Source of the DNA: JAMCRM01 sp041685075
Lineage (GTDB): Bacteria > Acidobacteriota > Terriglobia > Bryobacterales > Bryobacteraceae
Length of the DNA stretch: 14,768 nt
Direction of reading: 5' to 3'
NCBI GenBank assembly: GCA_041685075.1
Contig: JAWLGN010000130.1
Span: forward strand, 1 to 14,768
Under the pieces are notes generated by a model. The model saw only the letters and a program-made list of their open reading frames with translations. It ran no database searches and was not told the origin of the DNA. Numbering within the stretch: the first letter of the stretch is position 1; every line of letters starts with the position of its first letter. Both the position numbers and the translations under genes were made by a program. Shown here in pieces: positions 7,133 to 13,358 of this stretch.

Positions 7133-7885
7133 TCAGCGCAGCGGCCGGATGTAGATATTGCGGAAGGCCACGGGGCCGTGATCGCCCTGGAGCATGAGGG
7201 GGTTCTCGGGCGCCTCGGCGCGGTCCATGTGGGCGCGGGTGGGGCCGTCGACCTCGACGTCTTCCTGAACCACGACGCCGTTGTGGAGAACCCGGAGGAA
7301 GCGCGCGTTTTCGACCTTGCGGCCGGAGGCGTCGAAGCGGGGCGCGCGGAAGAAGATGTGAAAGGACTGCCACTGGCCGGGAGCGCGCGAGGCGTTCGCG
7401 CGGGGGGCCGAGCCGCCCACGGGTTTGGCGTCGATCCAGCGGTGATAGATGGCCCCGTTATCGGAGGTCTTGAGGGGGCCGGGGGCTTCGAAGCTGTCGA
7501 AGATCTGGACTTCGTAGAGGCCGTGGAGGTAGACGCCGGAGTTCGATCCCCGGGCGAGCAGGAACTCGAGGTACAGCTCGACGTCGCCGAAGGTGCGCTC
7601 GGTGTAGATGTTGTCGGTGCGGTTGCGAGGGCCGTTGAGGATGCGGTCGCCGGGGCCTCCGGCGCAGGCCAGGCGGTTGGGGGCCTGGGCGTCCCAGGTG
7701 ATGGTTTTGCAGGGCATCCACTGGTTGCCGAGCTTGCCGTAGGAGCGCCAGCCGGCGAGGCTGTGGCCGTCGAGCAGGGCGGTCCAGCCGGCTCCGTGGA
7801 GAAAAGGAGGATCGCCGCCGGGCTGCGCGAAAAGGGCGCAGGCGGCGGCGCAGAGTAGGGCGAGTTTTATTCTCATCTGTGTCAT
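7133..7885 (-). CDS. Secreted DUF1080 / 3-keto-disaccharide hydrolase-domain protein
   Basis: A 250-residue protein with a Sec signal peptide (IKLALLCAAACALFA, cleavage near 20). The DUF1080 (PF06439) concanavalin-like fold follows, recognised by GWTALLDGHSLAGWRSYG (33-50), GSNSGVYLHGLYEVQIFDS (113-131), GAIYHRW (144-150) and the terminal LQGDHGPVAFRNIYIRPL (232-249). The family is now described as hydrolysing 3-keto-glycosides produced by sugar 3-dehydrogenases; activity here is inferred from family only. The start ATG at 7885 overlaps the stop of the upstream Spy-like gene (ATGA), which suggests translational coupling. A second ATG at 7876 would also keep the whole signal peptide. No own promoter is visible. 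Confidence 0.92.
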   Translation of the reverse strand: MTQMRIKLALLCAAACALFAQPGGDPPFLHGAGWTALLDGHSLAGWRSYGKLGNQWMPCKTITWDAQAPNRLACAGGPGDRILNGPRNRTDNIYTERTFGDVELYLEFLLARGSNSGVYLHGLYEVQIFDSFEAPGPLKTSDNGAIYHRWIDAKPVGGSAPRANASRAPGQWQSFHIFFRAPRFDASGRKVENARFLRVLHNGVVVQEDVEVDGPTRAHMDRAEAPENPLMLQGDHGPVAFRNIYIRPLR

Positions 7886-8466
7886 CTGTTGTCCGGAGTG
7901 GCGGTGAAATCTCCAGTCCGGGTCGCGACGCCGGACATCGGCAGCGAGCAGCCGGGGGCCACGATGGGGCCTCCCAGCCTGGCGCCGCCGGTGGAAACGT
8001 AGCGGCTGGTGAAACCATAGGGCGCCGACGTCAACTCGCCGGCGAGATTACTAAACTGTGCTTCAGAGGCGAGCGGCAACAGCTTCAGTGCCGCTTCCAG
8101 GGCCTTCAGCCTGGCCTTCTGCGCGGGTTCGAACGCTTCCAGGTTGCGGGATCGATAAAGGATGGCGCGGTCCCGGAGCTCGCGGCAGAGGGTCTCGATT
8201 TCGGCGTAGAGAACTCCGAGCGCGGTGGGATCCAGGGGAGACTTGGCGGTCTCCTGGACGATCTCTTCCTGGATCTGGCGGATACGGCTCTGTCTTTCAG
8301 CGCTCCAGCGGTTGTATTTGTCGTTGTTGTGGAGAATGATTTGGAGCTGGACGTCGGAGAGTTGCAGGTACTCCTTCAGGTTGGCGAGCGGCTCAGGGGG
8401 CCACGGAGTGGTCTGAGCCGTCGCAGAAGAGGCGAAGATAGCAATGAGCGCAATCAGTCGCCTCAT
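7882..8466 (-). CDS. Small exported Spy/CpxP-like helical protein
   Basis: A 194-residue protein with a clear signal peptide (MRRLIALIAIFASSATA, cleavage after A17). The mature part is mostly charged amphipathic helix (about 25-130) carrying 'LKEYLQLSDVQLQIILHNND' and 'RQSRIRQIQEEIVQE'. This resembles the LTxxQ-type helices of Spy/CpxP/CnrX-like periplasmic proteins that chaperone or sense metal and envelope stress. The remainder is Gly/Pro/Thr-rich and looks unstructured. The similarity is by helix pattern only, so the function is uncertain. It is the first gene of a two-gene unit with DUF1080 (4-base overlap). There is no Shine-Dalgarno; a TATCAT box lies 6 bases before the ATG. Confidence 0.75.
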   Translation of the reverse strand: MRRLIALIAIFASSATAQTTPWPPEPLANLKEYLQLSDVQLQIILHNNDKYNRWSAERQSRIRQIQEEIVQETAKSPLDPTALGVLYAEIETLCRELRDRAILYRSRNLEAFEPAQKARLKALEAALKLLPLASEAQFSNLAGELTSAPYGFTSRYVSTGGARLGGPIVAPGCSLPMSGVATRTGDFTATPDNR

Positions 8467-8472
8467 GCATCG

Positions 8473-8478
8473 ATGATA
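8473..8478 (-). promoter_or_regulatory. -10 box (TATCAT) of the Spy-like/DUF1080 unit
   Basis: On the minus strand GCG-TATCAT-CGATGC-ATG: six bases separate the box from the start codon at 8466. The same arrangement recurs at other genes in the window. No good -35 is seen. The gap to the lipoprotein gene stop (8507) is 40 bases and contains no terminator. Confidence 0.45.
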
Positions 8479-8506
8479 CGCGAAGGCGGTCCGGGCCGCC
8501 AGCCTA

Positions 8507-8989
8507 TCAACGGGTCAGGACGTTGATGGTGACCTGCCGGCGGCTGCCGCGGTCGAGCGCCGAGACGATGGCGGTCTGGGAGCCTTTGGCGGCGGTGAGC
8601 CGGGCCTCGTTCCCGGTAGAGCGGTTGGAGTCGATTTTCCAGTCGTGGGCCGGCAGTTGCGCCTCGTAGAAGGCCACGATAGCGGGTATAGGCTCCGCGG
8701 TCATGACGGTCAGTTGGGGACCGGCGGAGCTTTTGAGGGCCATCACGGGATCGGCATCCTTCAAAAGCGGGACGTCTTTCGGCCAGTCCGCGGGGATTTG
8801 TTTGGCTTCGTACTCCGCGGTGAGAGTGCCGCCGCCGGGCTTCGCCATTTCGACGGTTCCCTTGTTTTTGCCGGTTTGGGTGACGGTGGCGTCCCCGCCG
8901 GGCGTGTGGACGTTCTGGCGATCCGGTGAGCACGAGATCGCGGCGGCTGCGGCAAGCAGCACAGGAAGCGCTCGGAGTGTGGGGGTCAT
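8507..8989 (-). CDS. Putative lipoprotein of unknown function
   Basis: A 160-residue protein with a type II signal peptide (LRALPVLLAAAAAISC), lipobox A-I-S-C with acylated Cys at 20. The mature N-terminus has a Gly/Thr-rich segment (31-60). A compact domain follows: 'IPADWPKDVPLLKDAD', 'SAGPQLTVMTAEP' and 'IVAFYEAQLPAHDWKI'. This pattern (proline/aspartate-led strand, a strand, then a helix ending in FYxxxL...W) is common in small uncharacterised lipoproteins; I cannot name the family with certainty. It begins 4 bases after the OmpA stop on the same strand, so the two are probably co-transcribed and may work together in the envelope. No Shine-Dalgarno is visible at ATG 8989. Confidence 0.8.
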   Translation of the reverse strand: MTPTLRALPVLLAAAAAISCSPDRQNVHTPGGDATVTQTGKNKGTVEMAKPGGGTLTAEYEAKQIPADWPKDVPLLKDADPVMALKSSAGPQLTVMTAEPIPAIVAFYEAQLPAHDWKIDSNRSTGNEARLTAAKGSQTAIVSALDRGSRRQVTINVLTR

Positions 8990-8993
8990 AAGA

Positions 8994-9860
8994 TTACGGC
9001 TGGGCGACCAGTTCGACGCGCCGGTTTCTGGCTCTTCCCTCCTCGGCCGTGTTGGCGGCTACAGGGGCGAAGGGACCGGCGCCGAACGGCGCGAGGCGTT
9101 TGGAGTCGATGCCGGATTGCACGAGAGCGGCAACCACGGCGGCAGCGCGGGCGGAGGAGAGCTTCAGGTTGGCCTCCGGGGTGCCGGCGCTATCGGTGTG
9201 GCCAACCACCCAGACGCGCAGCGTGGGGGTTCCCTGGAGCAGTTTGGCGATCTCCTGCAGGGCGGGTTGGGACTCCGGCTTGATTTCGGCCTTATTGAAA
9301 TCGAAGAAGATGCCGGGCACTTCGGCGTGACCGCTCTCGGCCAGGCCACCCTTCATCGCCTCGGCATTGGCAACGATGTCCTGCTTCATCGCCTCACGCT
9401 CTAGAATGGTGATGTAGTAGCGCTCGGCTTGCGGGTTGCCGGAGGTTCTCACCTCGGCCCATATCTCCTGGCCATTCCTGGTGACGAGGAGCGTCGTCCT
9501 ATAGTAACCGCTCTTCTCGGCGTACAACACCTTGCCGCCCAGCTTATGCACGGCGTTCTGAAAGTTGCGCTGGAGCTGAAGAGAGCTGGGAGCAGCCCGC
9601 CCGCCCGAAGCATCGAAATTGAGGCAGTATTCGAAGAGGCGGCCCTCAAGCTCCTGCTTCTCCGACGAGGTTCCTTTCTGGACGCGGAAAGCGCGAGCGT
9701 CGAATTCCGTCTGCTTGCAGTAGCTGGGGTAGGGCATGAAGTAGCCCGGCATGCGGGTAAACAGCGGGTGATCCTTACAGCTTGGATGATCCTTCAGCCC
9801 CTGCGCGGCGGCGGATCCAACAGCCAGCAGGAGAATGGGCAGCACGAGCAAGCTTCGCAT
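8994..9860 (-). CDS. OmpA-family peptidoglycan-binding envelope protein
   Basis: A 288-residue protein with a Sec signal peptide (MRSLLVLPILLLAVGSAAA, cleavage after A19). Residues 60-165 form a non-barrel N-terminal domain ending in RYYITILEREAMKQDI, a type often found before OmpA domains. The OmpA C-terminal domain covers about 184-286 (IFFDFNKAEIKPES..., GHTDSAGTPEANLKLSSARA, ending RNRRVELV). D223 and R238 fall where OmpA proteins contact the peptidoglycan peptide. There is no transmembrane barrel, so the protein is probably periplasmic, tethering the envelope. ATG 9860 has AGGAG 6 bases upstream (9871-9867). It leads a two-gene unit with the lipoprotein and is divergent from the SelA-like gene across 83 bases. 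Its plus-strand G bias and GC are weaker than in the metabolic genes. Confidence 0.92.
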   Translation of the reverse strand: MRSLLVLPILLLAVGSAAAQGLKDHPSCKDHPLFTRMPGYFMPYPSYCKQTEFDARAFRVQKGTSSEKQELEGRLFEYCLNFDASGGRAAPSSLQLQRNFQNAVHKLGGKVLYAEKSGYYRTTLLVTRNGQEIWAEVRTSGNPQAERYYITILEREAMKQDIVANAEAMKGGLAESGHAEVPGIFFDFNKAEIKPESQPALQEIAKLLQGTPTLRVWVVGHTDSAGTPEANLKLSSARAAAVVAALVQSGIDSKRLAPFGAGPFAPVAANTAEEGRARNRRVELVAQP

Positions 9861-9915
9861 ATTCGGCTCCTAAACGACAAAAACAAAGTACCACAGGCGG
9901 CGGCATTGCCGAAGT

Positions 9916-9923
9916 AGTATATT
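9916..9923. promoter_or_regulatory. Overlapping divergent -10 boxes between ompA-like and SelA-like genes
   Basis: AGTATATT holds TATATT on the plus strand (9918-9923), 20 bases before the GTG of the SelA-like gene. On the minus strand it holds TATACT (9921-9916), about 55 bases before the OmpA ATG. Both differ from TATAAT by one base. No clear -35 is seen on either side. Confidence 0.4.
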
Positions 9924-9928
9924 TGCCC

Positions 9929-9938
9929 GGAGGAGGAG
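9929..9938 (+). promoter_or_regulatory. Strong Shine-Dalgarno of the SelA-like gene
   Basis: GGAGGAGGAG lies 5 bases before GTG 9944. It is the strongest ribosome site in the window and settles the GTG start; the frame stays open further upstream, but that part overlaps the divergent ompA-like gene. Confidence 0.75.
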
Positions 9939-9943
9939 ACGTT

Positions 9944-11122
9944 GTGCCAAACCGACGCAGATTTCTACAGAGCGTGGGAGCGCTGCCACTGGCCGGGGGC
10001 ACGGCCCGCGGTGCGGCAAGGCGGCGCGATTACTTCAAAGAACTGGGGGTGCGGCCGTTTATCAACGCCGCCGGCACCTATACCACCCTGACGGCGTCCC
10101 TGATGCTGCCGGAAGTTATGGACGCGATTAACTACGCCTCGAAGGTCTTTGTGGACCTGAACGCGTTGCACGACGCGGTGGGGAAGCGCATCGCCGAACT
10201 GATCGGCTGCGAGGCGGCGGCGGTAACCTCCGGGGCGGCGGGCGCGCTGACGCTGGGCACCGCGGCGTGCATGACGGGGTCGAACCAGGAGTTTATCCGG
10301 CGGCTGCCCGACACCAGGGGCATGAAGACCGAGGTGATCATCCAAAAGTCGCACCGGTACGGGTACGATCATGCGGTGCGCAACTGCGGGATTCGCTTCG
10401 TGGAGGTGGAGACGCGGGAGGAACTGGAACGGGCGGTGAACGATAACACCGTCATGATGCTGTATTTCAACGCCGCCGAGCCGCAGGGGCAGATTAGGGC
10501 GGCGGAGTTCGCGGAGTTGGGGCGCAAACACAAGGTGCCGACGTTCAACGACGCCGCGGCCGATGTGCCTCCCACGGAGAATCTTTCGAAGTACATCAAG
10601 ATGGGATTCGACCTGGTGACCTTCTCCGGAGGGAAGGGGATCAGGGGGCCGCAGAGCGCGGGGCTGCTGCTGGGACGCGCGGATTTGATCGCGGCGGCGC
10701 GGCTGAACGGGTCGCCGTACAGCGATTCGATCGGGCGGGGGATGAAGGTGAACAAGGAAGAGATGCTGGGGATGCTGGCGGCGGTGGAGGTCTATCTGAA
10801 GCGCGATGCCGAGGCCGAATGGCGCGAGTGGGAGAAGCGCGTGAAGACGGTGGCGGATGCGGTGGCTTCGGTGCGCACGGTGCGGACGGAGCGGTTCGTG
10901 CCGGAGATCGCCAACGCGGTGCCGCACCTGCGGATCACCTGGGACCAGGACGCGGTCAGGATTACCCCGCAGGAGGCGGTGAAGCGGCTGCGGGAAGGAG
11001 AGCCGGCCATCGAAGTGCGGCCGGGGTCGCGGGACGCGCTGGTGGTGGGGGTATGGATGATGCAACCGGGGGAGGCGCAGGTGGTGGGGCGGCGTATACG
11101 GGAGGTGCTGCGGAGCGCCTGA
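9944..11122 (+). CDS. SelA-like (fold type I) PLP enzyme with Tat-like leader
   Basis: A 392-residue enzyme of the selenocysteine synthase-like aminotransferase group, close in pattern to D-glucosaminate-6-phosphate ammonia-lyase (DgaE)-type proteins rather than true SelA, which is longer and tRNA-binding. The N-terminus PNRRRFLQSVGALPLAGG is a good Tat motif (RRRFLQ). Family elements: RPFINAAGTYTTLTASLM (37-54), AAAVTSGAAGALTLGTAACM (91-110), FNDAAADVPP (201-210, with the pyridine-contacting Asp 203) and DLVTFSGGKGIRGPQSAG (223-240), with PLP lysine K231. Catalytic elements look intact. GTG start chosen from the strong Shine-Dalgarno and the leader. ThuA follows 19 bases downstream on the same strand. 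A Tat leader on a DgaE-like enzyme is odd because DgaE's substrate is a cytoplasmic sugar phosphate; this protein may act on a free amino acid or amino sugar. No selenoprotein genes are nearby. Confidence 0.88.
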   Translation: MPNRRRFLQSVGALPLAGGTARGAARRRDYFKELGVRPFINAAGTYTTLTASLMLPEVMDAINYASKVFVDLNALHDAVGKRIAELIGCEAAAVTSGAAGALTLGTAACMTGSNQEFIRRLPDTRGMKTEVIIQKSHRYGYDHAVRNCGIRFVEVETREELERAVNDNTVMMLYFNAAEPQGQIRAAEFAELGRKHKVPTFNDAAADVPPTENLSKYIKMGFDLVTFSGGKGIRGPQSAGLLLGRADLIAAARLNGSPYSDSIGRGMKVNKEEMLGMLAAVEVYLKRDAEAEWREWEKRVKTVADAVASVRTVRTERFVPEIANAVPHLRITWDQDAVRITPQEAVKRLREGEPAIEVRPGSRDALVVGVWMMQPGEAQVVGRRIREVLRSA

Positions 11123-11128
11123 GCGGGG

Positions 11129-11134
11129 TACAAT
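11129..11134 (+). promoter_or_regulatory. -10 box (TACAAT) before the ThuA-like gene
   Basis: TACAAT lies in the 19-base gap after the SelA-like stop, 7 bases before ATG 11142, with no Shine-Dalgarno between. The expected transcription start is at or next to the ATG, so ThuA could be made from its own leaderless mRNA as well as by readthrough. Confidence 0.45.
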
Positions 11135-11141
11135 CACGGCC

Positions 11142-11894
11142 ATGCGATCCGCCATCCTGTTCAGTTTCGCGCTGGCGGCGGGAGCCTTTGCCGCCAGCAA
11201 GCCGCACGTGGTGTTTGTGACGGGGGACGACGAGTACAAGTCCGAAATCACGATGCCGGCGCTGGCCCGGACGCTCGAAGCCGAGCACGGGATGCGCTGC
11301 ACGGTGCTCTACGCGCGGCCCACTCCCCAGACCAAGAACAACATCGAAGGGTTGGAGGCGCTGCGCGACGCGGACCTGATGGTGATGTACCTGCGGTTCC
11401 GCGCGCTGCCGGACGAGCAGTTGCGGCACATCCTGGATTACGCGGAGTCGGGGCGGCCCATGGTGGGGCTGCGGACGAGCACGCACGCGTTCCGGTATCC
11501 GAAGGAGAGCCCGCACGTGGAACTGAACGACGGGTTCGGCAGGCGGGTGTGGGGACAGCGGTGGATCCGGCACCACGGGCACACGTCTTCGACGCACGTA
11601 ACGATCGCGCGGGGGGCGGAAGGGCACCCGATTCTGAGAGGCGTGGAGAAGGAGTTCCACGCGCGCTCGTGGCTGTACGAGGTGCTGCCGCTCGAGGGCG
11701 ACTGCCGGCCGCTGTTGATGGGCCGGGCGGTCAAGCCGGAGGGCAAAGACGCGGGACCGCAGCCGGTGGCCTGGACCAAGACCTATAAAGGCGCGCGGGT
11801 GTTCTTCACTACCCTGGGGCATCCGGAGGATTTCGAGGTGCCGTCGATGCGGCGGCTGATGGTGAACGGGATCCGCTGGGCGCTGGGAATGTAG
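11142..11894 (+). CDS. Secreted ThuA-like domain protein
   Basis: A 250-residue protein with a Sec signal peptide (MRSAILFSFALAAGAFA, cleavage after A17). A ThuA-like domain (PF06283, class I glutamine amidotransferase-like fold) follows. Visible motifs are VVFVTGDDEYKSE (23-35), a helix and strand ending DADLMVMYLRF (77-87), GLRTSTHAFRY (109-119), the histidine-rich WIRHHGHTS (141-149), and the ending TTLGHPEDF (223-231) with NGIRWALG (242-249). ThuA proteins were first linked to trehalose uptake and 3-keto-trehalose metabolism. Secreted versions are abundant in Acidobacteria and Planctomycetes next to DUF1080 proteins, and a metal-dependent or keto-sugar role is inferred. The catalytic Cys of true amidotransferases is not evident. 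It converges with thyX, 12 bases between stops, with no clear terminator. Confidence 0.9.
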   Translation: MRSAILFSFALAAGAFAASKPHVVFVTGDDEYKSEITMPALARTLEAEHGMRCTVLYARPTPQTKNNIEGLEALRDADLMVMYLRFRALPDEQLRHILDYAESGRPMVGLRTSTHAFRYPKESPHVELNDGFGRRVWGQRWIRHHGHTSSTHVTIARGAEGHPILRGVEKEFHARSWLYEVLPLEGDCRPLLMGRAVKPEGKDAGPQPVAWTKTYKGARVFFTTLGHPEDFEVPSMRRLMVNGIRWALGM

Positions 11895-11906
11895 GCGCTC
11901 CGGGCT

Positions 11907-13358
11907 TTATCGGCGCAGGGGGTCTTCCTCCCAGGGCGGCGTGGCTTCCATGAGGCGGCCGAGTTCGGGCTCGAGTTGCTCCATGGCGCACTTCATGTCC
12001 CAGGCCACCTGGCGGTAGCTGAAGTGGCCCTTCACGCCGCTGCGAAGCCGGGCGATGTAGTGGGCCTCGGCGAAATCCATTTTGAAAAGATAGCGGGTGC
12101 GGGCGCCGAAGGGGAGCAGGTAGTCGGCGCCGGGCGCGGGGAGAGCGCGCAGGGTCTGGAAGGCGGAGCGCATGGCGGCGTGGTAGGTTTCGGCTGCGCC
12201 GCAGCGCTCGACCAGCGGCGGGGTCTCGTAGCCGAGGGAGCCGGCGTAGGGCTGGCGGAACTTCTGGCAGCGGCGGTGGCGGTGGAGGTCTCGGAAAGCG
12301 CCGACGTCGGTGGCGAAATCGTAGGCGTAGAGGCCGCCGCGGAAGCCGGCCAGCAGTTCGTCGCGGGCGCCGCGGGACTGGAGGGCCACGTCGATGACTT
12401 CGGCGCGGCGGGCGGCGCTCCAGCCGAGGGCCATTTCGTAGAGCGCGCGGAAGGGCCAGGCGGTGACGGGATAGAGCAGGGTGGCGGCGATATCGGCGGC
12501 GGTGTCGGCGGGGCGCACGAGATCGACGCGCGGGGCGGTGTCGGAGGGGGCGGGGGGCAGGTTCTGGGCGGCCCACAGGGCGAGATCCTGGTGGGCGCGG
12601 GCGGCGTGTTCGTCGGGGGCGACGTACCGCGCCAGCGTGGGGGCGAGCGGCTCGGTGGGGGCTTCGGTGTACCAGACGCAGTCGGGCGGGGCGGCACAGG
12701 CGGCGGCGATTTCATCGGCCAGGCTGCGCAGCTCCGCGTAGGGGGAGGCATTGAGCCGGCGCACCTGTTTTTCGAGCGTCCGGATGGAGGTGACCTGCCC
12801 GACGTTGGTGGGGACGCCCCAGAAGAGCAGGTAGCGGGCGACATCGAAGGCGCGGGCGGCGATGTTGCGGCGCCAGGCTTCGGGCTTCATGCCGGAAGGA
12901 CAGGGCAGCGCGGCACTCAGGGCCTCGCGCGCCAGTTGGTTGACGCGGGTGTAGGCGGCGAGCAGTTCTTCGGCGGCGGCGCGGTAGCGGGCGGCATCTT
13001 CGGCGGAGAACTCCGGCGGGGTGATGAAGCCGGAGGTTGAGAAATCCTGGTAGCGGGAACTCTTGGCCTGGCCGTCCCAGAGGGGTTCGGCTTCGATTTC
13101 CGTGGCGGCGAGTTCGGAGAGGCCCTCGAAGCACATCACCAGGTGGCCGAGGTCGGCGATGGAGGCGTGGCCGTATTGAAAGTAGAAGTGCTCGAGGAAT
13201 TTGCGGGAGTCGTGCGCGCGCACCCAGGCGAGGGAGTCGCGGATGGAATCGGGGGAGCGGCTGTAGCGGGCCAGGGCGTAGGCGCATTTCTCCGGCGGCA
13301 GGGGCGCCACGGTCACGACGCGTTTCGGGGTGCTCAAGACGCTATGATACGGATTCAT
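11907..13358 (-). CDS. thyX: Tandem-domain ThyX (FAD-dependent thymidylate synthase-like)
   Basis: Predicted flavin-dependent synthesis of dTMP from dUMP with methylene-tetrahydrofolate. The 483 residues are about twice a normal ThyX (220-250). Two ThyX-like units are visible. Unit 1 (about 20-225) has EHFYFQYGHASIADLGHLVM, then SELAATEIEAEPLWDGQ and KSSRYQDFS (99-107); this matches the SxRY end of the ThyX signature, but RHR is replaced by EPL. Unit 2 (about 290-470) has YAYDFATDVGAFRDLHRHRRCQ (344-365), the RHR end, without the SxRY end, followed by YLLPFGARTRYLF and LRSGVKGHFSYRQVAWDM. Each half therefore keeps a different part of the signature. Start: ATG 13358, whose codon overlaps dut's ATG. 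TTG 13337, 6 bases after a minus-strand TATCAT, is an alternative that loses seven non-conserved residues. Extension upstream to 13496 runs into dut and is not credible. The neighbour dut supplies dUMP. Activity is inferred. Confidence 0.85.
   Translation of the reverse strand: MNPYHSVLSTPKRVVTVAPLPPEKCAYALARYSRSPDSIRDSLAWVRAHDSRKFLEHFYFQYGHASIADLGHLVMCFEGLSELAATEIEAEPLWDGQAKSSRYQDFSTSGFITPPEFSAEDAARYRAAAEELLAAYTRVNQLAREALSAALPCPSGMKPEAWRRNIAARAFDVARYLLFWGVPTNVGQVTSIRTLEKQVRRLNASPYAELRSLADEIAAACAAPPDCVWYTEAPTEPLAPTLARYVAPDEHAARAHQDLALWAAQNLPPAPSDTAPRVDLVRPADTAADIAATLLYPVTAWPFRALYEMALGWSAARRAEVIDVALQSRGARDELLAGFRGGLYAYDFATDVGAFRDLHRHRRCQKFRQPYAGSLGYETPPLVERCGAAETYHAAMRSAFQTLRALPAPGADYLLPFGARTRYLFKMDFAEAHYIARLRSGVKGHFSYRQVAWDMKCAMEQLEPELGRLMEATPPWEEDPLRR
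13343..13349. promoter_or_regulatory. Near-symmetric -10 element shared by thyX and dut
   Basis: TATGATA reads TATGAT on the plus strand (8 bases before dut ATG 13357). On the minus strand it reads TATCAT (6 bases before thyX TTG 13337). Both differ from consensus by one base. Neither start has a Shine-Dalgarno, which fits leaderless mRNAs. -35 elements are not evident. Confidence 0.4.

Noticed and set aside
9782..9943. N-terminal extension of the SelA-like gene
   Set aside because: It overlaps the divergent ompA-like gene and its upstream gap; a strong Shine-Dalgarno and Tat leader fix GTG 9944.
11895..11906. Terminator between the ThuA-like gene and thyX
   Set aside because: Only an imperfect GCGC...GCGC pairing and no T-run; too weak to call.
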